A stretch of DNA of 64,000 bases from Bactrocera neohumeralis (Eukaryota; Arthropoda; Insecta; Diptera; Tephritidae): NCBI RefSeq assembly GCF_024586455.1, contig NC_065920.1:70836821-70900820 (forward strand), read 5' to 3'. A program made the translations under genes and the position numbers. Shown piece by piece: positions 34,626 to 47,040 of the stretch. The notes beneath the pieces are model-generated. The model saw only the letters and a program-made list of their open reading frames with translations, had not been told where the DNA came from and made no database searches. Position 1 is the stretch's first letter, and each line of letters begins with the position of its first letter.

Positions 34626-37500
34626 TGCTTTGTGAAGTGAACTACATATAAAGTAGCTGCGGCGCTACCGAAGTTAACTTTTGTTTTTGTTTTTTATTAA
34701 TTTCAGTTTCTTTTTACAGTTACTTTTCACTTTATATATAATATTATTTTTCCAAGAAATAACGTTTTCGAAAAAACAAAATAAATCCGTTAATGAAAGG
34801 GTAACCCATGCCTTTACGTACATACATACATACATTATCGTGTATATAATTAAATACAAATTATTGTATTTTTTGCATATTTTTTCTTATTTCACTTTTT
34901 GAGTTCAACGCCACTGAAGCTGCATAGTTTCTACCACACACAGGCACCCATACAAATGCGCACAGACAAAGCGAATTTTACTTGGAATTTACTTAAAGTA
35001 TTGTTCAACCCATCAGTTGGCAGTTCCATCCAAAGTAAACACTGTTAATTTGCGCACATCACTCACTCAACAACCGAAAAGTAAGGCAACTCAACACACG
35101 CACTCACTCATACGCACTCAAGAGTGCACGAAGCCTTGACTGATTGACGAATTCGGCTGCGCTAAACTGACGTTAATGCGTTAAAGCGACCGAATATCGA
35201 TGGCAGCTTTGTCTTAATAAAAAAGTAAATCTTCGCTGCAAATTTTGCGCATTTTTTGTTTACTCACGTATTTATATTTGTTAGTGTGTACTTTACTCTG
35301 TGCTGTTTGCCACAATTCACGGTCAATAACATCTTTATTAATATTTGCTAAAGTTTTTGAGCGAAATTGTGCAATTTTGTTTGCGCAGCTCTTGACGGCA
35401 ACATTCCGTTACGCATTACAAGCACATATACTTACATACATAAAAAGTCTCTACAACAAACGTGCTCCAACGTTGTGCTTTTCTTCGCCATCTCCCGCTT
35501 CCACTCCACTCCACTGCACTCGTTCGCTTGCGCTGTTTATCTGTTCCGCTCGTTATTTCCAAGTGTCTGACTGATTGAATGAATGAATAACGCAAGACTT
35601 GACAGTGCCGCGTTTTTGCTCCGCACTTTTTCTTCACACCTTCATGTACAATCAATTGTTGTAATTGTTGTCGTTGTTCTCGCCTCTGTTCTGATCATTA
35701 TGTACGCCACATTTGCCATTGCCTGCCGGCTTGTAATAAGTGTATTGACATTTCTTTTGTTGTTGCTATAATTATTATCATCGTTTTAATGTCTGTAGAT
35801 TTTGCGCCTTCCTTCGTCGAGTTGTTCTAAGTTGGTGTTACATTTTATAGGTATTTTCTTGTATAATTTCGCTCAGCTTGTTGTCGGTGTGTTAACTTGT
35901 CGTTTGGAGTGTGTTTCAATTGAGTTGTTTTGGAGATATTTTTGTTTGTAGCTTGGTGCAAATTATTTAAAAATCTATATTTAACGAACTTAAGCGGCAC
36001 ACATAGGAGGATGGTGGCACTGCAGCAGTGGATAACATTTTGTGCGAACAGTTTTACTGTTTATTCTTAAAATATGTATAAATATACCCTTTTTAATTTT
36101 AATTGACTCTGCTCCTTTCTTTCTTTAAGTTCCTTTAAATCGTATTTTTAGGATGTCATACAACGTTTCCCCCCTTTAAGATTACAATTCAGTTATTTGT
36201 GTTGACTTTTACTCATTCTGTAGAAATTTTAGCTGCAATTCAAGTTCTACTAGCCGAAATTGTTATTCTAACCAATTCTTGATCGCGATCCAACGTTGAA
36301 TCATTGTACCCTATTAAGAAAAATGTGCAATATATGCCGTTCTTTGACGCTTGATAATTTACTATGTAAGGTTTGTGCCACTTATTTTGTGTTTTATCGT
36401 AATATCTTTATTCTGTATTGCTGGTTTCGCTTGCTCTCGCCTTCGAAGCACCTTTGTGCCATAAAACCATAGTGAGATCATGTGTACAATAATTTGTCCG
36501 TCTTCAGTGAAGCATTGCAGTCTATATCTAATGCTATATAACATATTTTGCTATACAAAAAGGACTCAGCTTGCTGTAGGTTTACGATAGAGCGGTGTTC
36601 TCTTAGCGGTTTCAACAGTGAAACATTTATAAACGGGAAGAATATGGGTATTCGGGATATATCTAGAGAGAAGTAAATAAGTCTAGGCTATCTGATATGC
36701 TTCCACCATAGTTAAAATAGATATCAAGCCACAATAAATAACATAACCTAAAGCTAACCAACATAACCTTAGAACATTGGTTTTTTTTTTTTTCAATTTC
36801 TAAGCCATTGAGACATTTTTTTATTTTAACATCAAGAATCAATTCCAACTGTATAAATAAAATAAAAATATGTAAATATGTTTGAAACATAATTATAAAT
36901 ATCATAATACTTGCTACGAACGATCCATGCACACATAAATATGGACTTCCTTATAACTCTGAACAAAGGAAGTAGCCAAGGTCGTGGCAAAGTATTGCTT
37001 GAGTTAAAAATATGAAACATAGCAGATATATGTATGTATAATATGTACATATATGTATACTTTTGATACATATATAGTATATGAATTTATAGTAAATTAT
37101 ATATTTACGTTTGTGGCAATTGAACAAAATAAAATTTCTGGAAGTTAGCAAAGCTTACTTTGCCTAATCAAGTGTATAAAGATAAATAACAATAACAAAA
37201 ATAAAATAATATTTTTCCATAATTGTATTTCCGTTCAAAACAGAAGTTGAAAGAAGTGTAAGTTTCAAATATGTGGAGGTTTTGAAATACATTGCGACAA
37301 GAAAGCACCCGAAAATTGTAATTTAAATTCCCCATGTAAATAATTTTTCAAAAAAATATATTCTGCTAAGTTGGTAGGACTGTCCTTAATTACTATGCTA
37401 AATTTGAGCGCGATCTGAAAATCCAATTTGTTTACAGCAGCTGCTTAAGTCGGTACACCGCAGTAGTGCTTTGCGATTTTTACAAGGGATAAAAATATTG
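34626..37500. other. Noncoding; unique island 34.9-36.0 kb
   Basis: 34.9-35.7 kb is unique and more balanced, with repeated CACTCACTCA words and CATACATACATACA. Opposing open frames (35245-35655) have no domain. 36.0-37.5 kb is AT-rich, with TACATATATGTATAC simple sequence at about 37025-37080. Nothing more can be supported. Confidence 0.4.
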
Positions 37501-38430
37501 AATGAAAAATTTGTCTAAATTTTTTTTATTTTTAATCAAATTTCGTGTGCGAAATCGTTGCCAATGTTGGAAAAAGATATTAAATTTTATCAGAAACACA
37601 AGCCTTCAGACGGTCGAGAGATCGTTGAAGACATGCTTCGATCTGGATGACCTTCGACTTATTCAGCTGATGAAAATATTAAAGAAGGGAAGGATATAGT
37701 GCTTGAAAATCGGCAGGCAAGTGTTAGAGAGATGAAAAGAGAGCTCGATATCTCTCGCGAGTCCGTTCGAGTGATTTTGGGTATGAAACACGTTCTTGCT
37801 CGACTCGTCCTGTTAAAGCTAATATTTTTCATAAAGAATACTGTAAACATATTTCTTTGGACATGCTTGATCTTGCGAATCCCAATTCCAGATTCATGGA
37901 GAGCATTAAAACTGCCAATGAAACATGGGTTTATGAGTTTGACATGCAAACAAGTCAACAATCATCGGAGTGCAGTGAAAAAATGAGTCCAAGCCAAAAA
38001 AAAGCCACACAAAAGCCGCTCAAAAATCAAGGTGATGCTCATGGTTTTTTACAACCTTCGTGGTTTGCTGGATGATGAATTTGTTCCGAACGACAGACGA
38101 TCAATAAGGAGTTTTATTTGGCCTTATTGAGGCGTTTACATTGAATCCATCAGCGACCGTTTAGTTTGTTTCCATGTGATTTCTTGTTTTCCAAATTGAA
38201 ATTGCCGCTGCGAGGAACCCGAACTCAGTCGATCGAAGAGATAAAAGAAAATTCGCTGAAGGTGCTTAAGGTCATCCCAAAAAGTGCTTATGAAAAGTTC
38301 ATTGCATCTGGTGTGAACTAATTTGAAGGACTCGAAAAAAGTATTGATGAATCATTAAATATTTTGCGTTTTATTTATGATTTCCGGGTACTTTTCTGTC
38401 ACAATATACAAACATATGATCAATATATAG
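37380..38430 (+). mobile_element. Mariner transposon, frameshifted
   Basis: Plus-strand pieces run in mariner order. First is LEKDIKFYQKHKPSDGREIV and EDMLRSG (HTH half and GRP-like linker), then REMKRELDISRESVRVILGM. Next is IKTANETWVYEFDMQTSQQS (the DETW region, with D changed to N). Last is EEIKENSLKVLKVIPKSAYE and KFIASGVN.FEG (C-terminus, about 38236-38325). The segment between, including the 'HDNAPAHTS' region, is largely missing. Several frames are needed, so it is inactive. The ends are approximate because I could not match terminal repeats by eye. Confidence 0.87.
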
Positions 38431-39986
38431 AATATTTGATTACCCTGGCCGTATTATTTCGCAGAAAAAAGTTTAGGATGACGTTTGCGTCATCGTTAAA
38501 GGTCTTGCTAGCAGAAGTAAACTAAAAACTTTCTCAATCGGAAGTTGTCATGCACCTCTGGACTACTTTCGATTTATTTCTCTGTGGCGGTTTTTTATAG
38601 TTATATAGTACATTATCTATTTGTAGAATAAAACCGGTTTTAATTTTTCACTAGCATTGGGTCCTTGTATTATAAGCAGACCCTCCTCCGTATATGTATG
38701 GAAATTATAGAGATTCAAAATATATTCATATTTCTAAAAAATTTACTGAACATTGAATTTTCCGATTTTTGATATAGCTCCGAACCTTAATTCTATCCTC
38801 AAGTATAGCTACTTTCTTCTATATCTATCTTACCTTCTTTCAATATCACTCTTGATTAGATTTAAACTCTCGCTTAACAGTCTATATAAACAGTTTTGAT
38901 ATTAGAAATGCCGGGTTCTTTTGTGGACTTACTTAATTATCTTTATCCCAAAAGCCTAGTTTGTCAGCAGAACACCTGAACTTCAAGATTGCTTTTTAGC
39001 TTTTGGCGTCAGATCTTCTGATACTACAATATTTTTGTGAATTTTAAGAGATCTTTCTTATACTCTTATCATATAAAAATAAGTATTTTACAGTTAATGA
39101 CTCAATTCTGCCAGATCCAAGAACATCTTTCCTATACAAATGCAAACGAAAGTTACCTGAAAGCAAATCCAGTTGTAATTAGTATGAGAATCATACAATT
39201 TAAAGCGCTTTACAACCAATTTCTAGCAAACAAAAAGTATTCAAAGTCAAACTACAAACGTTATTTTGTCACTTTTTGTGGTAAAAGTGTTTACATTTCG
39301 AAAGTACTCGCGAAATTAGCGACTAATCAGCGAGCATTAATTTCGCTTTCTTTAATTTCGCTTAAGGCTTATTGTTTTTGTTGTACTACTTTACGCTTGA
39401 ACAGTAGCACGTTACCGTTAATGATATCACCGGCTAATTATACCGCCATTGTTTAACTTTTTCGTACTTTTTATTATTATTATTTTTTATTTTAATTATT
39501 TATATAAATTTTTCTTCGCAAAGGCTGCCTTTGCACAACGCGGCGACAGTGGCGCGTCACGGCATCGTCACATCCGTCACGTGCTGTACATTAAAAAACA
39601 GAAAGCTAAAATATGTGTGAATATTCATATATGTATATACATATATAAGTATATATACATATATATATGTATTTTTGTTTTAAATACAACATAATTACCG
39701 CAATAATTTAAAGCAAACCGTCAAAGTTTGACAACAAACAGCGAAAAGTAATCCACGGACAGAGGCAGGCGTGTGGATTCTTACAAAGAGTAGGCAGCAG
39801 CTGTGGAAAAAGTAAAAAAAATATACTTTTTATGAAAAGCAGCGTATTTTATTGCCAAGTGTTCACAGACTAACTGTATTGCAGTGGCCACTGACCCGCG
39901 TTGTGGTTTTTTGGAAACATGTGCCTAAATATAACTACATATGCATATACATAGTATACTTCTATAGGCACATTTTTTGGTACATA
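38431..39986. other. Noncoding interval
   Basis: No gene is supported. An open frame at 39037-39456 has no domain. ATATACATATATGTATA simple sequence lies at 39620-39675. Confidence 0.35.
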
Positions 39987-41296
39987 CAGTTGCGGTCAAA
40001 TTCTTAGTATTGCTAGGCATTTTTTAAGTGGTTACATGGGTTTCCTCGGTAAAAAAACTTTTCAACCTTATCTCTAATGAATCGACTCAACAATTTTTTT
40101 CTCATATAAAAACGGAAATAATTATTAGAATTTTTTATTGTTACAAACATACACTATTAACAAAGAAATCCTGAAAGTTTTTTTTAAAAAATGGTTTAAG
40201 CTCGGCCATTTCCGGTGACCTCTCGGAAATAAGATGCGCTCGCGTTGGCAGGATTACTCCTTACAGAATCATCCAAATTGAAAATATACTTGTTTTAGTT
40301 GAAACCTTAACTTAGGACTTAGACCAAGGGATAAAAAAACTGAAAATTGGATTTTTGGCAGACATTAAAAAAATGAAAATTTCAGTGAAAATTTTGCTAC
40401 ATTTTGTTTTTTCAAATAGTTGTAATCGAAAAAAATCTTCGTCCAAGTCTTTAAGAGTTGTAGAATTGTATCTCAAAGACCTGTGTAAAATTTCATGAAG
40501 ATCGGTTGAGTAGTTCTCGAGAAATCTTGCCAACCGACTTTAAAAACACAGATTCGGGAAAACGCGTTTAAAGACAGCGCACATAGCCTATCATAGATTG
40601 CTAAGCATGCCGGAAAGGGATGGCGTCAATATGTAAGATGTCACCGAATACCGAATACCAGCCGAAATATACAAAAAAACGGTAAAACAATGCCGAAATA
40701 TACAACAAAAACGGTAAACATGGAGTTGCGAGTATCATGGTTTGGACATGCTTTTCTTGTCATGTTGTAGGACTCATTTATTGGATTAAGGACTGCTGAT
40801 TCGTATATCGGAATATTCCAGAAAATCATCCTGCCATATGCCAGTGAAGAATGCTTGTTCCTGTTGGACGTTCCAGCAAAACAACGATCCCAAGCAGACA
40901 AGTAAAGTTGCTAAAAGGTGGTTGGAGGAAAGGAATGTCAAAATAATAGAGGGGTAACAAGTGCCCCCTGACATCAACCCTATCGAAAAATTCTGAACAG
41001 ATATCAAGTAGTCAGTCGCCCAATGTAAGCCGACATCGACCACGCAACTATGGGAGGCTGTGAAGAACGCATAGGAGTCAATTTCCATCGAAAGATGCCA
41101 AAAACTTGTTGACCCAATGCCACGACGCTGTGCTGCCATACTAAAAAATTAAGATCACGCAGCTAAATAATTTCAAGAGAAGGCAATATGGCTTTTATGG
41201 TATAATATATATTTTTTTTTATAAAGGCGATATCGCATACTTTTGTAACAGTTTCTTTTCTACGTTAGCACACTACTAAGAATTTGACCGCAGCTG
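39987..41296 (+). mobile_element. Tc1-like transposon with both ends and TA duplication
   Basis: Terminal inverted repeats match at about 24 of 26 bases: CAGTTGCGGTCAAATTCTTA starts at 39987 and the inverse TAAGAATTTGACCGCAGCTG ends at 41296. TA flanks both sides (39985-39986 and 41297-41298). A plus-strand transposase can be followed through frameshifts: TVKHGVASIMVWTCFS, then FQQNNDPKQTSKVAKRWLEE, then INPIEKF.TDIK, SVAQCKPTSTTQLWEAVKNA and SISIERCQKLVDPMPRRCAA. Tc1 catalytic motifs are altered (QDND to QNND) and stops occur. The N-terminal half is replaced by unrelated sequence at roughly 40280-40560 containing AAATTTCATGAAGATCGGTT. Confidence 0.93.
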
Positions 41297-41782
41297 TACA
41301 TATGTGGAGATTTAAAAACCACATTGTTAAAAGAATTTAATTTTTAACGTCCTAAATTCTTTTGGGAGTGATGAATGTGTGAATAAAAACCACGCGCTTT
41401 GTTCTCAGTCCCTTACTCAGCCAGCGAAAGTGTCAGAAATTGTATGTTTTTTCTATAGACTGTACTTTCTTTAGTACTGATTTTGGAAATATTAAAAAAA
41501 TGTTTTTAATAAGTAAATAAATAGTTTCGAGCTACCGGTATACTTCCATGAATGAAGATCACAATCTGAACTGAAATAAAAAATAGCAACGACGTAATCT
41601 TCCTCACTTCTCCATACATTATGCTGTAAAATGATCTCACATGCCTTATTATCATGAAAGGAAATGACAACGACGTAACTTTATTAGTATAAATCCGAGG
41701 ATTATGGACTCACTTCTTCTCAAATTCCCATAAAATAAGCTAAAAGTATTGATATGAAACTAGAAAACGCCTAACCAACCAT
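41297..41782. other. Noncoding interval
   Basis: Nothing supported. AT-rich spacer between a Tc1-like and a mariner copy. Confidence 0.35.
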
Positions 41783-42345
41783 ATGATCAAAAACTACCCG
41801 GACTGGATCAAAAAAATTTTTTCTCCTATGAAGCGTAGCAAGGGTAAAGTAGAGGTCGCAAAAGAAATGCTTAACAACGTTGCTAAGTATCTTATTTTCA
41901 TTAAACCTCTCATTATTACGTGTCGAAAATCGCAAAGGATCCATCTGCCTATCTCTAATGAACCGACTCTACACATTTTGGTTAATGTTTTGGGTATGAA
42001 GTGTATCAATGTTAAATTAGTAACAAATTTTCTGAATTTTGACTCAGACGACGTCGAGTCGAGGTCTAAAATAGTTGCTTAACAACGTAGCTGAGTACCC
42101 TATTTTCATTAAACACCTCATTATTGGTGATGAGACGTGGATTTATAAATATGACATCGAAGCTGTTCAACAATCTTGCGAAGGGGTCTTTAAAACTGAG
42201 CCTACCCCAAAAACTCCAAAATTCGCTGAAGCTCATCCCAGCCGAGGCTTGTAAGAGTGTATGGAAAATGAGATTATGCGTTGGCATGTTTGTATTGCCT
42301 CAAGACCCTATTGTGATAATGAAGATTTGTATTTAAATAAGTAAA
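41783..42345 (+). mobile_element. Mariner fragment with an internal duplication
   Basis: The second half reads NNVAEYPIFIKHLIIGDETW and IYKYDIEAVQQSCEGVFKTE, then PTPKTPKFAEAHPS. This is the mariner block around the GDETW catalytic Asp. It ends with ENEIMRWHVCIASRPYCDNE, the C-terminal 'WHxCI' region. A segment of about 65 bp ending in TTCATTAAACCTCTCATTATT (about 41852-41916) recurs at about 42064-42125. The copy therefore carries a decayed direct duplication about 208 bp apart. The middle, including the third catalytic residue, is missing. Confidence 0.8.
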
Positions 42346-44059
42346 AACTTATTTTTTCTATCGGTCCGGGTCATATTTGATCATACTGTTAATTCAAAAT
42401 GCTATTTCTTTATTTCTGTATCTACCTTGGAAACGAACAGCATAGCATAATATACATATGTATGCCATATCTGTCTTGGAACTTACATTTGTTCTTTAAC
42501 GATAATCTTCGAATCTCTCACCATGTTCTGTACAGCTTTTACATTTAGACTGAGTTTTCAATAATTGTAAAATTTTTACTTCGAAAGTTTATGTGTTCCT
42601 CGGGTCCAGTCAAATTTGATGAGCTTTAAGGAATCTCAGAGACAGTTATGTATATAAATAGTTTTGCTTCGATGTTTACTAGGAATATTGAAATATTTTG
42701 GACTTCGAGAGTACTGCTTAGTTAACGCATTCTGGACGGTCTGAATTTCAGAAACAAATTCTGCCAAAATATAATATAATTCCTTGAGCAGTGTCAGAAT
42801 CGAATCTTGTCATTTCATTAGCCTGTCAATTACCATCATTTTTCAAGATTCGTCCTATAGTCAGCTATTTCCATGGCATAGCGAATTGTGTTATTCTGGC
42901 GCTTATTGTTTACCGAATCTTTGTTGGTAGTGAAGATGCCTTTCCTGAATTATGACGTTTCTATTCCAAAGATCAACTCAAATCTTGTGAGTTTTTTACC
43001 AAATCTTTCATCGTCTTGAAGATGGCTTTCCTTAATTATGACGTTTCTATTCCAAAGATCAACTCAAATCTGTGCGTTTTAAAGCGGAATTTCTCCAAGA
43101 CAAATTTTTGAATTTCTTAATCTTGGTGTGTACACTCGCATTTCTACTTATCTCCAGTATATATTTACAAGCTTTTAATCTTTTCCGCAGCGAGTTATTT
43201 TTACTTTTATGGCTCAGAAATTGTCACACTTCATAATAATGCCCACTATCAACATACATATGTATGTATGAGCAACAATACTTTCGTGTTTATTTTGCTT
43301 TCATTTTTCATGCGTGAATGATTCAAATTGTTGTTGTTGCTGTTGTTCTTGTTATTAATTTTTATTATCTTCCTCATAACAATTCGCGCAAATTAATATT
43401 TTATAGAAAGTACATGAGCTTGTACTTCTTGGTTGAGTGCCCCGCGCGTATTTCGACATGGATTTTTATTTCAGTTTTCAATTGCGTTGCCAGCTATATG
43501 TGCGTTTGTTGCAAATAACAGTGTTGAGTGAAAGTCCGATTTGTGAAACGGAAAATCTATTTGCATTTACCTTTTTTGAATTGTTTCAGCTTCATCTGGT
43601 TTCTGGTAATCCATTCCGTTATTGAAATACCGAAATACCATATGTGTTTGGCTTGCTTCGGTATCAGTTTCACCGCCAATCGATAGTAACGTTCATCTCT
43701 GTTTTCTTTTTTCTTCGATATCGCATAGTAGGGTCTTTGATATCTCTGATATTCTCAGTTGTTTAGCTGATTTGTTTGATACCACTGTTTATCTTCTGGT
43801 TGGCTTAAATGCGGTCTATAAGTTCTGAATAATTTTATTTATTTGTTTTGAAGGTTTCGAGAGTAGTTCTCGCACACGTTGAGTTCATCCTGAAATATTT
43901 GGACTACCATTGAGCAGTAGACCTATTGTTACGCAGCGCAGCCAACTTCAACCTGGTGACTATACACCCTGATATTTAGTAAAGTGCAGATACTAGCCTT
44001 GTAAATGCTGACTGTGCGCTCAAGACTAGTGAAATGATGTCTAGACTCTTTATCTCAAG
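42346..44059. other. Noncoding, with a recent 86-bp tandem duplication
   Basis: A nearly perfect direct duplication is visible: GAAGATGCCTTTCCTGAATT from 42932 and GAAGATGGCTTTCCTTAATT from 43018, each followed by ATGACGTTTCTATTCCAAAG and ATCAACTCAAATCT. Elsewhere there is no supported gene. Small open frames at 43318-43828 lack domains. Confidence 0.5.
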
Positions 44060-44610
44060 CATCTAGTTATTTGATGATTCGACTGGTTTGGATGCCTGGC
44101 CACAGCGGTACAATTCAGAAAACTGTAAGGCTGATAAGCTTGCTTGAAAAGATACTTCAGTCTCAGTAACTGCGAAATAAAAACGGATAGGAGCTCCGTT
44201 GACTTCTTATGAATCACTATTAGACAATTGGCCCTCAGACCAGTTCAGCAAGTGTTGATTAGCTGTGCAGTCGCAAGGTTCTTCTGGGACGGGGTAAATA
44301 CTGCGGAAATCTTCGTCCTCAGCAAGGTACAGCTTTCAATGGTTGTAGGAGTTCTACCTGCACACTGTCCGATCGGGATTCATGCAATAAAATTGAACAT
44401 CGTACCGAATGCCAGCTGCATTAACTGTTTGGAAGAAGATGAAACACTTCCTACTCGAATATCTCGCTTTAGCCAGATCAAGGCAAAAACACATTATTTC
44501 ACATATTTTTAGACATCCAGTAGAAATAGCGGATATAGAAATAAAACAACTAGGCAGATTTGTGATAGGTCCACAGCGTTTTGGCCGATAGCTGATATCC
44601 CCCTACATCA
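44060..44610 (+). mobile_element. R1/LOA-like retrotransposon fragment: RNase H end and C-terminus
   Basis: LVWMPGHSGTI at about 44086-44117 is the RNase H motif, followed out of frame by NCKADKLA. The frame at 44228-44512 then reads VQLSMVVGVLPAHCPIGIHA and NIVPNASCINCLEEDET, matching the 'VGVLTGHCPIGxHA ... CRSCxEEDE' tail of RNase H-containing elements. It ends with EIADIEIKQLGRFVIGPQRF in another frame. Frameshifts make it dead. Same family as 314-1745 (opposite strand) and 22950-23215. Confidence 0.85.
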
Positions 44611-45220
44611 CTTCTTCACATGGTTTCTCAAAGAACTGTATTTAACAGTTTAAGTGTAATCCTTGCCGAAGGATCAGCCGTTTAACATAACTTATACTAG
44701 GAAGTTTCGAAACAAAAAACTCCTAAAATTCCAACCAGCTGTAAAATTCCGCTGCAACCTTAATACTGAAAATTCGGAGAAAAAGTAGTGAAACTGAATT
44801 TCCAACTCGTATTTACTTGCTTCTCTCCTTTAACTTGAATTAATTTGAATATTATCATATTTTCGGACGTTGGCAACTCTATTTACTTAAAAAAACTTTC
44901 GGAACCGTTACTTACTTTCTGGCATAAAAACAAAACAACTGCCTGACTACTCGTAATTTTCTTTTCTACATTCAATATTTACAATGTCATTTCACTCTTC
45001 TGTAATTTCTTGAAATTCAAATACAAAAAAAATCTGGAGATCAAAACAATTTCGGTTCAAAATTCTAAGAATACATTTCGAAACGCTATCGATGCAACCA
45101 AACATTGAATTTCAACGCTAGTTAACGGTACTAAGCATTACTCGTATAGGAACTCAAAAATACAATAATATCTTTAGCGGAAATTCAAAAGATATCAAGA
45201 CAGTCCGTTTACTTCCAAGC
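44611..45220. other. 5' flank of the first cluster gene
   Basis: No coding frame. Contains one isolated box of the GTTGCCAAC type in reverse orientation (GTTGGCAACTCTATTT at about 44869), a lone copy of the word seen in the arrays. No convincing TATA box or initiator can be called. Confidence 0.4.
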
Positions 45221-46207
45221 ATGTTACGGCCCTGCAATTTCCCGAAACCCGAAGAATGGCAAACACTAAGCGAACAACATCCTTGGCTGAAACAACACAT
45301 GCGCTGCAGAAAGAAGCTGAAAGGCGGTGGTGTGCTACGAGAGTTCTCGCGTATACCCGGTCTCTCGGAGCGCACAATCCGCTCTGTGCTTTTCGAGGAG
45401 AAATTCGATACAAACAAAGGCAAAAAATGTTGCGACGAGTGGAACACTCGCGATGCCGGCCTGCATGTGCCTTTCAGTAATAACATGCTAGACCAGCCAC
45501 CAATGACAGAGGAGGAATTGCTCTTAAAAACATTAATGCAAAAGATGGGTTTCTTGAGTGATGACGCGACAACTCAGTCGGAAAGAGAAATGTTACGCCG
45601 ATGGCTTAAGGAACTCAACAATTTCTATAATCTACGTAATAATAATGTCTTGAAGCGTAAAAAATATGATTTTTCTAAAAGATACGAACTAAACTATCTG
45701 GATTATACACTTTTTAAATATCCTGGCGTCGATACGGATAGTGAGTTTGAAGAGGATGAAGAGGAGGCACGAAAAAGAAAACGTCGCCAACGTAAGCCAA
45801 TTAAAGAATTACCCGATGATGCGCGCGCCGATCTGCACCATATGCGTTTTCGTTTGCGCAGCTTGACGAAGAAACGCAAAGCTACAGTCGAAGCACTACT
45901 ATTCTACCAGCCATTCGTTAGACAGAACACTGGCATATGGCAAAGTTTCAATCCGGATCTGGGCTCAGTTGCCTTGAGAGCCAAGTTATCTGAGCTAGGT
46001 TGCGATCCGAAATTCACTGAGTGGGAAATGAAGGCAATGGATTACATAATACGTGGCGATCCGATACCAACACATCTTTACGATATTGATTTAGTTAGAG
46101 CTCTACGTGCTGACTTGGCGAAATTGTTGGTGCGCAAACCAAAGCCCATCTATGATTTCTTTGGTTTTGAAATTAAAAGAAAGCAGCGTCGACATTCTAG
46201 ATATTAA
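45221..46207 (+). CDS. WY-box protein 1, 328 aa, function unknown
   Basis: Intronless frame from an ATG with A at -3. Not recognised as a named family. Domains in order: a basic N-terminus with the PGL box RIPGLSERTIRSVL at residues 44-57; the shared box EMLRRWLKELNNFY at 123-136 (F135-Y136 replaces W-Y); basic and aromatic stretches; an acidic run EFEEDEEEA at 175-183; a Lys/Arg-rich linker at 184-220; and a C-terminal domain at 226-303 beginning LLFYQPF.R and containing FTEWEM and IIRGDPI. The protein encoded at 59406-60389 shares the same order, including LF..PF.R....W and (F/Y)T.W.M, so the two are paralogues. There is no signal peptide or membrane segment. The charged composition suits a nuclear or cytoskeletal role; testis expression is only a guess from the company it keeps. 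Confidence 0.85.
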   Translation: MLRPCNFPKPEEWQTLSEQHPWLKQHMRCRKKLKGGGVLREFSRIPGLSERTIRSVLFEEKFDTNKGKKCCDEWNTRDAGLHVPFSNNMLDQPPMTEEELLLKTLMQKMGFLSDDATTQSEREMLRRWLKELNNFYNLRNNNVLKRKKYDFSKRYELNYLDYTLFKYPGVDTDSEFEEDEEEARKRKRRQRKPIKELPDDARADLHHMRFRLRSLTKKRKATVEALLFYQPFVRQNTGIWQSFNPDLGSVALRAKLSELGCDPKFTEWEMKAMDYIIRGDPIPTHLYDIDLVRALRADLAKLLVRKPKPIYDFFGFEIKRKQRRHSRY

Positions 46208-46280
46208 TATGAAGCGCTCAATTTGTGATTGTTTGGTGGTGCTGAGATTCGAAATTCCATATGAAATTGAAAAAAATTAT

Positions 46281-46286
46281 AATAAA
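46281..46286 (+). terminator. Poly(A) signal AATAAA of the 45221 gene
   Basis: AATAAA lies 74 bases after the stop codon and is followed within 30-90 bases by a GT-rich stretch (GTGTGTTATTGGG, GTGGAAGTGTGTGG), as expected for 3' end formation. Confidence 0.6.
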
Positions 46287-46439
46287 TTAAATTATGCATT
46301 TAATTAAAGTGTGTTATTGGGAATTTTTTGGTGGAGTGGAAGTGTGTGGAGTTTTAATGAAGGTAGAGTTGGGGAATGGATATTTTGTAAAATTTTTTTG
46401 GTTTATATATGTATATAGTATTTTTAAATACAAGTAGTC

Positions 46440-47040
46440 ATCTACTTTCTTTTTTTTTAATTAAGTTGAATTATATCGAATTGAGTTGTTTTGAGTTGAG
46501 CTGAGTATAGCTAATTTAAGTTACATTGAGTTGAGTTTAGTTGAAATAAATTTTGAGTTGAGTTGACCTGTGTTCAGTTGAAATAAATTTATAGTTGAAT
46601 TGAGTTGAGCTGAGTTCAGCCAAAATAAATTTTGAGTTGTGCTGAGTTTAGTTGAGTTGAGTTGAGTTGAGTTCAGTTGAAATAAATTTTGAGCTGTGTT
46701 GAGTTGAGTTTAATTTAGTTGAAATAAATTTTGAATTGTGTTGAGTTAAGTTGAGCTGAGTCCAGTTGAAATAAATTTTGAGTTGTGCTAAGTTCAGTTG
46801 AAATAAATTTTGAATTGTGTTGAGTTTAGTTGAGCTGGATGCAGTTCAAATAAATTTTGAGTTGTGCTGAGTTCAGTTGAAATAAATTTTGAGTTGAGTT
46901 GAGTTGTGTTCAGTTGAATTGTGTTGAGTTGAGTTTAGTTGAGCTGGCTGCAGTCGAAAAAATTTTTGAGTTGTGTTGAGTTGTGCTGAGTTCAGTTGAA
47001 ATAAATTTTAGGTTCTGTAGAGTTTAGTTGAATTTGCTTC
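46440..47040. repeat. GAGTTGAGTT / CAGTTGAAATAAATTTT array
   Basis: Pentamer-like TTGAG repeats alternate with CAGTTGAAATAAATTTTGAG. The composite unit GAGTTGTGCTGAGTTCAGTTGAAATAAATTTT recurs at about 46550, 46610, 46670, 46730, 46790, 46860 and 46990, roughly every 60-70 bp. Noncoding tandem repeat just downstream of the first cluster gene. Confidence 0.88.

Noticed and set aside
40641..41139. Minus-strand frames of 86 and 117 aa
   Set aside because: They are the complement of the Tc1-like transposase on the plus strand.
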